From: Stieleria neptunia
Lineage (GTDB): Bacteria; Planctomycetota; Planctomycetia; Pirellulales; Pirellulaceae
Assembly: GCF_007754155.1 (NCBI RefSeq)
Contig: NZ_CP037423.1
Location: forward strand, 248,001-312,000
DNA: 64,000 nucleotides
Direction: 5' to 3'
How positions within the stretch are numbered: position 1 is the first letter of the stretch; each line of letters starts with the position of its first letter. The notes beneath the pieces were generated by a model. That model saw only the letters and a program-made list of their open reading frames with translations. It ran no database searches and had not been told where the DNA came from. Below are positions 24,081-35,190 of this stretch, one piece after another. The position numbers and the translations under genes are program-made.

Positions 24081-25304
24081 TCAGTTTGCCAGTTTCGCGG
24101 GTGACGCACGACCCGCCAGACATCCGGCGGCACCGATCAGCACCAGGAGCGGACCAACGGAGAAAGCTGTCGGTAGAGGTGAAATCACGGTGTGCAGCAA
24201 CAGCACCGCCAGCGAGACCACGCAGCCCGCGATGAAAACGGACGCGGCGATCTTGGCGAGGTTTTTCCGTTCACCTGCTCCTCTCGTCTCCCGCGATAGG
24301 AAAATCGACAGCATGCCCAGCACGATGCAATAGCTGTGTGCCAACCGTGTCAGACGTCGCGGCAGGGCGTTGTAGTCGCCCATGAAACCGGGCGTCGGAA
24401 ACGGGCCCTCGAACGCGTACAGCCCGATCAACATGCCGACCGATGTCGAGGCGGCGATTAGGAACCAACCCCATCGTTCTAGCATGCCGCCAGCTTTCAG
24501 GGCAATCACCAAGCCGATGATGACTCCGGTCACGACCGCCGTGGCCGGCAAGGGCAGCAGGTACTTCACCTGCAGCGTGGTGAAGCAGGCTGCGGCCAAG
24601 ATCAACGGCATCCCGACAGCCCCCAGTGCCAAGCTGGTTCCGCCCAAGCGCATTCTGGCGCGATCCGCTGTGCCATGCCGCGCGATTCCGTAGAACAGCA
24701 ACGTCAGCACCGACAACGCGATCGCAGCCACGCGGGCCAGACGCAACATCCGCAGACGGACTCCGTCGTCGGAGCCCAGGTAGTCGAGCACCCAGGGTGC
24801 GGGCAAAACGGGAAGCAGCCCGGCCACGAAATCCAACAGCATCCCGAAGCACGCGACCGGCAGAATCATTTTGATCTGCGGTGCGTAGACGCCCGACGGT
24901 CCGGTCCGCCACAGCAAGGCGAACCCGCTGAAATTGACCAGGCTGCCGACCAGCACCAACCATTGAGCCGCCGGCCACCCCAACGCCACGACGTAGCCGG
25001 CGATGTAGCTGCCGGCACCGATCGTCGTCAAAAACGCCGCGATTTGCCGCTCGCGGCGATGAAAGGCAGGCGTCGCCAATAGGTGCGCCATCGCCAATTG
25101 CAGAAACGCCATCGCGATCACGACGCCATGGGCGTGCCGGACGGCAAGCCGAACGCCGTTGTCAGAATCGGCCGCAGGTGTCGCATCCAACAGCCAGGGA
25201 TCCAATGCGGCGGACAACGCCAATCCGATCAACAGCGTCGTCCAACCGACCAGCCGATTCAGATGGCCCGACGAGACAAAGCCGTCGTCGTTCGGTTGCG
25301 TCAT
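24081..25304 (-). CDS. Polytopic membrane protein of unknown function
   Basis: A 407-residue protein from the ATG at 25304 with about twelve hydrophobic segments (for example LVGWTTLLIGLALSAALDP, VIAMAFLQLAMAHLLATP, VLTLLFYGIARHG). Several His residues lie in or near membrane segments (RHAHGVVIAM, AMAHLLATP, RLAHSYCIVLGM), as in haem-binding membrane proteins such as NnrS or oxidase-like subunits, but no definite motif is seen. It converges on the octahaem cytochrome, the stops being about 40 bp apart, so it belongs to a separate transcript. Confidence 0.6.
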   Translation of the reverse strand: MTQPNDDGFVSSGHLNRLVGWTTLLIGLALSAALDPWLLDATPAADSDNGVRLAVRHAHGVVIAMAFLQLAMAHLLATPAFHRRERQIAAFLTTIGAGSYIAGYVVALGWPAAQWLVLVGSLVNFSGFALLWRTGPSGVYAPQIKMILPVACFGMLLDFVAGLLPVLPAPWVLDYLGSDDGVRLRMLRLARVAAIALSVLTLLFYGIARHGTADRARMRLGGTSLALGAVGMPLILAAACFTTLQVKYLLPLPATAVVTGVIIGLVIALKAGGMLERWGWFLIAASTSVGMLIGLYAFEGPFPTPGFMGDYNALPRRLTRLAHSYCIVLGMLSIFLSRETRGAGERKNLAKIAASVFIAGCVVSLAVLLLHTVISPLPTAFSVGPLLVLIGAAGCLAGRASPAKLAN

Positions 25305-25332
25305 CGGTTCAATGCCTCGCTACGGTGTTAGC

Positions 25333-25572
25333 GGCAGCCCGCGAGCGGGCTGTCGATTGAGTCGGGATCTGCTGAGTCAATGGTGAGCCGCTGGCCGTGA
25401 GGCCTCGGGCAGCGTCGCAGTGCCCGGCCGCTTACGCGTCGCGGCTCACAAAAAAGGCAGCCCGCGAGCGGGCTGTCGATTGAGTCGGGATCTGCTGAGT
25501 CAATGGTGAGCCGCTGGCCGTGAGGCCTCGGGCAGCGTCGCAGTGCCCGGCCGCTTACGCGTCGCGGCTCAC
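25333..25572. repeat. Family A repeat, two tandem 123-bp units
   Basis: Two nearly identical units begin at 25333 and 25456 with GGCAGCCCGCGAG. Each contains the palindrome GTGAGCCGC...GCGGCTCAC (25383-25449 and 25506-25572) and ends in a run of A. A third unit starts at about 25579 but breaks off into GCCCTCCGGTCGG. The array lies between the start of the membrane protein and the end of the radical SAM gene, both on the minus strand. Confidence 0.92.
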
Positions 25573-25635
25573 AAAAACGGCAGCCCGCGAGCCCTCCGGT
25601 CGGAGCAACCTGTGCCCTTCATGGTTGATGAACCG

Positions 25636-26979
25636 CTAGGAAACAGGCAGTGGGTCGTCCCGCTTGTGGCGGCGTGAATACAGGTAGTGCTTTGCGAATT
25701 GCTTTCGTCGCCATTGGGTGAAGTCCTCGCAGTAGAGTCGTTCGGCAAGCTCGTGAAAGCCTTGCTGCAGTTCGTCGGCCGACATCGGCGTGGGTTGATA
25801 GTTTAGATCGAACAGCGTGCATCGTTCCCACGCGCCGGGATACAGCAAGCGATTGTCCTTCTCCAAACGCGCGTACAGCGGTGTGCCGGGAAACGGCGTC
25901 TGGTAGGTGATCTGAACGTCATACAGTTTGGCCTGCTCGGCAAAGTCGTACACGGCGTCAAAGATGTCGGTTCCCTGACCATCCAGGCCCAAGATAAAGC
26001 AACCGTTGACGCGGATGCCGTTGCCCTGGATCCGCTCCACCGCCTCGATGTAGTGCGGCCATTGTCGGCGCTTCCAATCGTTCTTCAGTTCAATGCCTTT
26101 CAATCCCGGCAAGATCGGGCTTTCCAATCCGATCAGCACTTCGGCGCATCCACTGTCGCGCATCATTCGCAACAGTCCCTCGTCTTCGTGTACCGACAGA
26201 TCCGTTTCGGCGAACCACTTCACCCGCCGCTGTTTCAACTGGGGCAACAACTCTTTCCAGTACGCGCGATGAATGAACGAATTGTCGTCGGCAAACTCGA
26301 TGAAGGGACGCGGCCAGAGTTCGCAGATGCGATCGAGTTCGGCGAGGACTTTTGGGATGGGTTTTTGTTTGTAGCGCCGTGTCAGCAAGATGCTGGACGC
26401 ACAAAATTCGCAACGCCTCGGACAGCCGCGACTGGTTTGCACCGTCAGCCGGTTGTACTTGGTGATGTCCAGCAATTCATACGCCGGCATCGGCGCGTCG
26501 GCGAGATCGAATTCGGCGACGTCAAAGGAACTGTAGCGGCGCCGCAGTTTGCCGGCGCGGGCGTCGTCAAGCAGGTCGCGCCAGACCACTTCGCCTTCGC
26601 CGATCACCACCGCGTCACCGTGCCGAAGCGCTTCGTCGGGCAGTGAAGTGACATGCAGTCCACCGAGTACGACGGGGATGCCGCGTGCGCGGAATTGATC
26701 GGCCAGCGTGTAGGCCTCGGGGATTTGGGCACTAAAGCTGGAGATGGCCACCAGGTCCAGATTCTCGGGCAGCGGGTCGAGTTGCTTCAGGTCTTGCACC
26801 TCGAAGTATTCGACCGAATCCTGGTCGGGGATCATGCCGGCCAGGGTCAACAGTCCCAGGCTGGGCAGCGACGCGATGGTTTCGCTGCGTTCGACAAAGC
26901 CGGGCAGCGTCAACCCTTTGCGCAGCAACTCCTCGTCGCAGCAGCGAATGCCGCTCATTGCAATCAAGCCGATTTTCAT
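25636..26979 (-). CDS. B12-binding domain radical SAM protein
   Basis: A 447-residue protein from the ATG at 26979. The N-terminal third is a cobalamin-binding-like Rossmann domain (LGLLTLAGMIP, DLVAISSFSAQIPEAY, VVLGGLHVTSLPDEAL, VIGEGEVVWRDLL). The radical SAM motif CPRRCEFC follows in TVQTSRGCPRRCEFCASS and would hold the [4Fe-4S] cluster; the barrel continues with FIEFADDNSFIHRAYW and VLIGLESPI. The C-terminal part (YQTPFPGTPLYARLE) is typical of the same large class (COG1032), which modifies lipids, tetrapyrroles or natural products. Neighbours do not reveal the substrate. It follows the SRPBCC gene by 4 bp and is probably co-transcribed with it. Confidence 0.9.
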   Translation of the reverse strand: MKIGLIAMSGIRCCDEELLRKGLTLPGFVERSETIASLPSLGLLTLAGMIPDQDSVEYFEVQDLKQLDPLPENLDLVAISSFSAQIPEAYTLADQFRARGIPVVLGGLHVTSLPDEALRHGDAVVIGEGEVVWRDLLDDARAGKLRRRYSSFDVAEFDLADAPMPAYELLDITKYNRLTVQTSRGCPRRCEFCASSILLTRRYKQKPIPKVLAELDRICELWPRPFIEFADDNSFIHRAYWKELLPQLKQRRVKWFAETDLSVHEDEGLLRMMRDSGCAEVLIGLESPILPGLKGIELKNDWKRRQWPHYIEAVERIQGNGIRVNGCFILGLDGQGTDIFDAVYDFAEQAKLYDVQITYQTPFPGTPLYARLEKDNRLLYPGAWERCTLFDLNYQPTPMSADELQQGFHELAERLYCEDFTQWRRKQFAKHYLYSRRHKRDDPLPVS

Positions 26980-26983
26980 GTTG

Positions 26984-27424
26984 TTATTGTTCCAACAGCG
27001 ACTTCAGCTTCTGCATCGATTGTTGTCCACGCTCCGCGGCGCCGGCCAACAATTCGTCCAGACCTTCGACCCCCGCCAGCGCCGCCGGGATTTCGGCTTC
27101 GACGGTCACGGTCAACTTGGTGCCCGCTGCTTCGGGTTCGGCGCGATAGGTGAATTGACTTTCGATGCCGCCCTCGGTGACAAATGAGTAGCAACGTCCG
27201 GGCTCGTGCTGGACCGTCTTGGCGCTGCCCTGGAATTCTTGGCCGAGCAGATCCCACTTCCAATCCCAGCTCTTGGTGACCTCGCCCGGTTCACCTTGGA
27301 GATTGGAGGCGCCCTTGAGCGACTGAAGGTATTTCATGCGATTGCGAAGATCGCTAATGAAACCGATCACGGTCTCTGGATCGCGATCAATGGAAACAGA
27401 GACCTGAAGCGTTTTTTTGGACAT
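26984..27424 (-). CDS. SRPBCC (START-like) domain protein
   Basis: A 146-residue protein from the ATG at 27424, with GGAG about nine bases upstream; a GTG three codons earlier is also possible. The pattern VSVSIDRDPETVIGFISDLRNRMKY at the N-terminus, then SWDWKWDLLGQEFQGSAKTVQHEPG and a C-terminal helix (LLAGAAERGQQSMQKLKSLLE), is the usual SRPBCC helix-grip fold that holds hydrophobic ligands. It is the first gene of a pair with the radical SAM protein, with 4 bp between. A cooperating role with a hydrophobic substrate is conceivable but is inference only. Confidence 0.85.
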   Translation of the reverse strand: MSKKTLQVSVSIDRDPETVIGFISDLRNRMKYLQSLKGASNLQGEPGEVTKSWDWKWDLLGQEFQGSAKTVQHEPGRCYSFVTEGGIESQFTYRAEPEAAGTKLTVTVEAEIPAALAGVEGLDELLAGAAERGQQSMQKLKSLLEQ

Positions 27425-27567
27425 GTCCGGCACTCCACAAAAGTGATATCCAGCCGAGGGTCAGTTGCACCATCGAAGAACGACGGTGAATTCATTCTAA
27501 CGTGCCCCGAGGACAGGGAGCCCGCCAACGGATCGGCGCTGCGCCGCGATCAGGCAAGTTTGCCGAG

Positions 27568-27765
27568 CGATGGGGGCAGAACGATGGTGGCAAGACGATG
27601 GTGGCAAGACGATGGTGGCAAGACGATGGTGGCAAGACGATGGTGGCAAGACGATGGGGGCAGAACGATGGGGGCAGAACGATGGGGGCAGAACGATGGG
27701 GGCAGAATGATGGTGGCAGAATGATGGTGGCAGAATGATGGTGGCAGAATGATGGGGTAGCAGAA
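27568..27765. repeat. 14-bp tandem repeat array, about 14 units in three variants
   Basis: Contiguous units: CGATGGGGGCAGAA at 27568, five CGATGGTGGCAAGA (27582-27651), four CGATGGGGGCAGAA (27652-27707), three TGATGGTGGCAGAA (27708-27749) and a 16-bp variant to 27765. Variants are grouped, as expected for expansion by slippage or unequal exchange. There are no spacers, so it is not a CRISPR. It lies in the 27425-27894 gap, which otherwise contains no gene. Confidence 0.95.
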
Positions 27766-27894
27766 TGATCGCCGGCTGAAATTGTTTTGCCCCCATTGTT
27801 TTGCCACTCGCTCTTCAAGCAGTCGACGGCATGGGAGGGAAATTGACGAGCAAAAAAGAGGCACGCGTCACGATGTTGTCTGTTCTGAAGCGAC

Positions 27895-29301
27895 TCAGTC
27901 GTTGGAGCGTTTCTTGTGCCCCGGTTTCCGCTCGCTGCTGACTTGGTCGTGGCGGATGGCTTGCCCCTTCGTCGGGTACGCATCCAGGGCACGTTGCAAG
28001 TGGTCGCGGGCGGCTTGCTGTTCGGTGTTCGCGTTGTCGATCAGCAGGGGCGCCATCTCCATCACGTCGGCGATCGTGTCGTACAAGTCGCCGTTGTCGT
28101 ACAGCTTGTATCTTTTGTCGCGGGCGTAGCGGACTTCGTAATGGCTGTACTTGTTGTCCAGCTTGGCGGCGTAGGGACGCGGAAAGTAGTACCCATAGAT
28201 CCACTGACGCTGGTGGCCGGGCCGGCCGAGACATTGGGGCCAGAAGCTCCTGCCATCGCCATCTTTGATTGCTTTCGGCGGCAGTCCCGCCGCCTGAACG
28301 ATCGTCGGGAAGAAATCGGAGAACGCGATCAGGTCTTCGTTGACTTGCCCCGGCGGGATGTGACCGGGCAGATTGGCCACCAGCGGCACGTGCGTGCCAT
28401 AGTCATGGGTGTAACCCTTGCCGCCCTTGATCGTCTTTCTATCAAGCTGGGAGGAGAGTACCGCGTTGGTGCCGTTGTCGCCGGTAAAGATCACGAGGGT
28501 GTTGTCGCGTTGCCCGCTGGCCTGCAGGGCATCGACCAGCCGACCCACGCACTGGTCCATGTAGGCGACCATGTCGACGTAGTTCTGTTTCTGCTGCTTG
28601 ACCGTCCGCTTTGCATTGTCGACTCGCTTGCCGCCTTCGCTATCCGGGGTGGGCACGAATGGATTGTGCACCAGGATCATCGGGTAGTAGGCGAGAAACG
28701 GTTTGTCGCTGTCGTCGGTGATGAAGTCGATTAGGAAATCGGTCATCACGTCGGGGCCGAACGAGTCGGGCGGCAGATCCAACAGTCTGCCGTTTTGGAC
28801 GAACGAGGGTTTCCAGTAACGTTCTCGCGCGCCGCCGGGAATGTTCCACAGACACCAAGTTTCGAAACCCGCCTCGTTGGGTGTGATGCCTTTTCCGGGT
28901 TGCTTGCCTTGCAATTGCCACTTGCCGGCCACCGCCGTGCGGTAGCCATGGGTTTGGAAGTGGTTGGCAAACGTCGGTTCGCCGTTGGGGTAAATGCCAA
29001 AGTCCTGGTAGTTGAACACGTTGCTTTTGCCCGACATCAGATTGACCCGAGTCGGCGTGCACAGCGGAGTCGAGTGGGCGTTGGTAAATCGGATGCCTTG
29101 TTTTGCGAGCGCATCGATCCGCGGCGTGTCGTACTCCTTGCTGCCGTAGCTGCTGAAGCATTCAAAGCCGATGTCGTCCGCCATGATCAGCAGAACGTTC
29201 AGCGGGCGGTCCTGTGCAGCGACAGACTCGTCAGCCTGGGAAGATGTCGCCGTGGTTGCGAACCAGCAAACGGCCACTGACAAGATAATTCGAGAATGCA
29301 T
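27895..29301 (-). CDS. Sulfatase (S1 family), secreted
   Basis: A 468-residue protein with the signal IILSVAVCWFATTATSSQA. The fold starts with LNVLLIMADDIGFECFSSYG, and the formylglycine motif is LCTPTRVNLMSGK, a standard C-x-P-x-R. FTGDNGTNAVL supplies the later metal-binding Asp-Asn, and RKTIKGGKGYTHDYGTHVPL is the family's substrate-side segment. It is exported and, after maturation, would hydrolyse a sulfate ester; the carbohydrate cannot be predicted. Together with the sulfatase at 8454-9938 it fits a marine-type polysaccharide lifestyle. Confidence 0.93.
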   Translation of the reverse strand: MHSRIILSVAVCWFATTATSSQADESVAAQDRPLNVLLIMADDIGFECFSSYGSKEYDTPRIDALAKQGIRFTNAHSTPLCTPTRVNLMSGKSNVFNYQDFGIYPNGEPTFANHFQTHGYRTAVAGKWQLQGKQPGKGITPNEAGFETWCLWNIPGGARERYWKPSFVQNGRLLDLPPDSFGPDVMTDFLIDFITDDSDKPFLAYYPMILVHNPFVPTPDSEGGKRVDNAKRTVKQQKQNYVDMVAYMDQCVGRLVDALQASGQRDNTLVIFTGDNGTNAVLSSQLDRKTIKGGKGYTHDYGTHVPLVANLPGHIPPGQVNEDLIAFSDFFPTIVQAAGLPPKAIKDGDGRSFWPQCLGRPGHQRQWIYGYYFPRPYAAKLDNKYSHYEVRYARDKRYKLYDNGDLYDTIADVMEMAPLLIDNANTEQQAARDHLQRALDAYPTKGQAIRHDQVSSERKPGHKKRSND

Positions 29302-29462
29302 AGTTTGGTGCCACGGAAAAGCGGTCAGGTACGCATGGCACAGGCATAAGTGTTGGTGTGCAGACTTTAGCCGTCCACTGTCGCTGCGTCGCAGCGACCG
29401 GGAATCGCCTGAAGGCTAAGCACCAACGGTTGCTGAATCCCTTTTTACCTACGCCCGTGCCA

Positions 29463-31349
29463 TTAGTCCTTTTGTGCCTCGCTGATGTAGCGGCGTTGGT
29501 GGTCGATCAACTCGTTGAGTTCGTCCATCGTTTCGCAGGTGCATTGGAACGTGCACAGCAGCATTTCGTCGGTCGAGTTGTCGCCCCAGCGGACGGTCGC
29601 CGGGGGTGAGTTGGGGTTGAGTGGATTGTCGGACGAATTGTCAAACCAGGCGTCGACGATGATCTGTGTCCCTTGTGGTAGGATCACGGGTTTGGCAAAC
29701 GAATACTGTCCCTGCCAATTGAAGTCCCAGTCTTTGATCCATAACAGCGGCTTGCTGCGGCCGTCGGGTGATTTGGCCCAGACCTTCACTTCGCTGCCGA
29801 GCATGTGCATGTGCGGGACCAGATCCAACAGCATCGTCCGGGCCGGTAGCGTGTAGCTGGCTCGTTCGTGATGGTGTGACTCGCCGGCGGGAATCTCGAT
29901 GTCCTTGTTGCCCACCTGGACTTCGACGACCAGTTGTCGGGCCGAACGGTGCGCGAAATAGAGCCCGATCTTGGAACGGTCACGTTCGGTTTTTCCCGTC
30001 GTCACGTAGTGAATTTCGGCGACGATGTCACTGCCCTTGGCCACCAACCGGCCCATCCCGCGGGGCAGCTTGCGGGGCGTCATCCCGGGGAACCAACTGG
30101 TCAGTGTGCCTTGGGATTCAAATTGGGGACCGCCAAAGCCGCTGTACCCCGGTGCCGGGTCAGCTTCATCCAAACGTCGTCCGGCACGCCGGGTGTCGAG
30201 ATAGAAGCTTGCATGATGAACCGCTTGTGGCGTGTCGGGATGGAAGTCGATGGCGGTGATCAGCCGGTCGTCGGTCAGTCGTGACGGGATCACAAAGTAT
30301 TGTCGGATGTCGGGGCCGCTGGCGGGAACAGTGAACGCTTCTTGCATCTCGAGGATCAAGTCCGGCTCGCCGAGTTTCCATCCCTTGACATGTCGGATCG
30401 GGGCCGGCAAATCGGCCGGGTCGCCTTCGGGTTTGCCCGATTCGACCCAGACGTCGATCAGGTCGATTTGATGATCGGAGAGCCGCATCTCGTCGCGCAG
30501 TCGCGTGAATCCCGGGGCGGGTTTCCACGGCGGCATGTAACGGTCGCGGGTGACTTCGGCGATTTGGTTGGCATGGCTGCTGACATCGTCGTAGGTCAAC
30601 AACGGGAACGGCGCCGACTGATTTTCACGGTGACAGGAGGAACAATGCGCCTGGATGATCGGCGCAATGTCTCGCGTGTACGTCACGCTACCCTCGCGGG
30701 TCTTGTTGGGCGGTTCCTCCATCTGGCAGCCGATCGGTTTGGTCGACGCAACAGCGATCGGTGTGCCATGGACGACGGATTTGACCGCGTCTTCCAGCCA
30801 CGACGTCTCGGCGGCTTCTTTTTTACGCCCCAGTTGCACATAGCGGTCATCGATCGCACCGGTGTAAAGGACCCGGCCGCGGTGGTCGAGTACAAAGACC
30901 TGTGGCGTGTGCGTGGGCGCGAGCGCCAGACGCAATTCGCCGGAACCGTCAAACAGAACGGGAAAGCGAACCTTGTACGTCGCGCGATGGCTGATTGCAT
31001 CGGCGCGGGTCACCGACGGATCGGAAATCACGCCATAGAATTCCACGCCGCTGCGCCGATACTTCGACGACAGCTCATTCAACTGTGGCACGTAGCTGTT
31101 GCTGATTGGGCATTGCGTCGACATGAACGTGACGACCACGGCTTTCGAGTCGCCGCGTTCGCCGAGTCGACAGAGTCGGCCGTCCAAGTCGATGCCTTTG
31201 AGCCGGCCCGTCGAGCGCGCGTCTCCGGCGGCAATGAATCTGCAATGGGGGCTGCCGAGCAGACAGCCGATCGCGAGCGTCGCGACGACTGCCGCTGGAA
31301 AACGAGCAAAACCGACGGACCCTTTCGTTGTGTGGACGATGGCTGGCAT
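29463..31349 (-). CDS. Redoxin / c-type haem / Cu-monooxygenase-like three-domain secreted protein
   Basis: A 628-residue protein. After the signal (residues ~12-35) a thioredoxin-like redoxin domain (~48-195) has TFMSTQCPISNSYVPQL, with one Cys rather than CxxC. A single c-type haem site, CSSCH at 236-240, follows, then AEVTRDRYMPPWKP with the likely Met ligand. The C-terminal half (~330-600) resembles the peptidylglycine/dopamine monooxygenase fold: AVHHASFYLD and LVPHMHMLGSEVKVW carry His/Met residues suited to copper. This architecture is common in planctomycetes; its reaction is unknown. A paralogue begins at 63024. The three parts suggest an electron path from haem or thiol to copper, but that is inference. 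Confidence 0.8.
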   Translation of the reverse strand: MPAIVHTTKGSVGFARFPAAVVATLAIGCLLGSPHCRFIAAGDARSTGRLKGIDLDGRLCRLGERGDSKAVVVTFMSTQCPISNSYVPQLNELSSKYRRSGVEFYGVISDPSVTRADAISHRATYKVRFPVLFDGSGELRLALAPTHTPQVFVLDHRGRVLYTGAIDDRYVQLGRKKEAAETSWLEDAVKSVVHGTPIAVASTKPIGCQMEEPPNKTREGSVTYTRDIAPIIQAHCSSCHRENQSAPFPLLTYDDVSSHANQIAEVTRDRYMPPWKPAPGFTRLRDEMRLSDHQIDLIDVWVESGKPEGDPADLPAPIRHVKGWKLGEPDLILEMQEAFTVPASGPDIRQYFVIPSRLTDDRLITAIDFHPDTPQAVHHASFYLDTRRAGRRLDEADPAPGYSGFGGPQFESQGTLTSWFPGMTPRKLPRGMGRLVAKGSDIVAEIHYVTTGKTERDRSKIGLYFAHRSARQLVVEVQVGNKDIEIPAGESHHHERASYTLPARTMLLDLVPHMHMLGSEVKVWAKSPDGRSKPLLWIKDWDFNWQGQYSFAKPVILPQGTQIIVDAWFDNSSDNPLNPNSPPATVRWGDNSTDEMLLCTFQCTCETMDELNELIDHQRRYISEAQKD

Positions 31350-31471
31350 TCCGTTTGAAAAGTGTCCCGGCGAGACATTTCGACGCGCCGGGTAAGAAGA
31401 GGGGTACCCGCACTATACGCTTTTCCCGGTGGCACTCGCAACAATTTTGTACTCCGGGGGGTAGGCACGTC

Positions 31472-31756
31472 GTGAACGATTGTTTGATGAGGTTTTAGCG
31501 GCAGGGCGCGAGCCCTCCGGTCTTTCACGGTGTTCTTGAACCGCAACCGGACGGCTCGCCGGCTGTCGATTTTGTGAGCCGCGACGCGTAAGCGGCCGGG
31601 CACTCCGAGGCTGCCCGAGGCCTTACGGCCAGCGGCTCACCAATGGCTCTGCTGATCCCGACTAAATCGACAGCCCGCTCGCGCCGTTCCGCTAACACCT
31701 TGAGAGCCAAACTAGATGGCATTGGGCTCTCGCCCTGCCGCTAAGAAATCGTTCAC
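31472..31756. repeat. Family A full-length element with nested terminal inverted repeats (MITE-like)
   Basis: The ends are GTGAACGATT (31472) and AATCGTTCAC (to 31756). Inside them lie inverted AGCGGCAGGGCGCGAGCCC and GGGCTCTCGCCCTGCCGCT, then GGCTGTCGATTTT and AAATCGACAGCC, then the core palindrome GTGAGCCGC...GCGGCTCAC (31574-31640). The nested symmetry over 285 bp and recurrence in shorter forms suggest a non-autonomous mobile element. It fills most of the 31350-31765 gap; 31350-31471 shows nothing else. Confidence 0.85.
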
Positions 31757-31765
31757 GGCGTGGCC

Positions 31766-34894
<3,129 letters not shown>

Positions 34895-34977
34895 CAGGGG
34901 CTATCCGAATCTCGGGGGCATTGTCTGGTTGGTCAGGCTGGGTCTGGCATCCGTTGGTCGTCGACCCTCGTACTCTC

Positions 34978-35178
34978 GTTCCGAGGCTCCGCCTTGGAAC
35001 GCGGTTTCGCTGTGGCTCCGCCACCGTCTGTGCGGTGTCTGGAGGCGGAGCCTCCGAGTCAATGTGTCCCCAGGCGGGAGCCTGGGAACAAGATCAGTGT
35101 GGCTCCCGCCACACGCCGTTGGCAGCCAGGAGGCGGGAGCCTCCATGACAGGGTGTTCCCAGGCGGAGCCTGGGAACA
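34978..35178. repeat. Cluster of about seven short palindromes between adaptor and pump genes (family E)
   Basis: Consecutive palindromes share the core GGCGG(G)AGCC or its complement: GTTCCGAGGC...GCCTTGGAAC (34978), GTGGCTCCGCCAC, GGAGGCGGAGCCTCC (35041), CCCAGGCGGGAGCCTGGG, GTGTGGCTCCCGCCACAC (35097), GGAGGCGGGAGCCTCC and TTCCCAGGCGGAGCCTGGGA. They fill the 296-bp space between two genes expected to be co-transcribed, a typical place for REP-like elements. Confidence 0.85.
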
Positions 35179-35190
35179 AGTTTGAGCGCG

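Noticed and set aside
27568..27765. Possible CRISPR array
   Set aside because: Units are contiguous 14-mers without spacers, and no cas gene is in the window. The 123-bp tandem copies at 25333 also lack spacers.
27492..27992. Open frames across the 14-bp array encoding His/Ser/Pro-rich peptides
   Set aside because: The predicted peptides are only translations of the tandem repeat, in several frames on both strands; no start signal or conserved domain.
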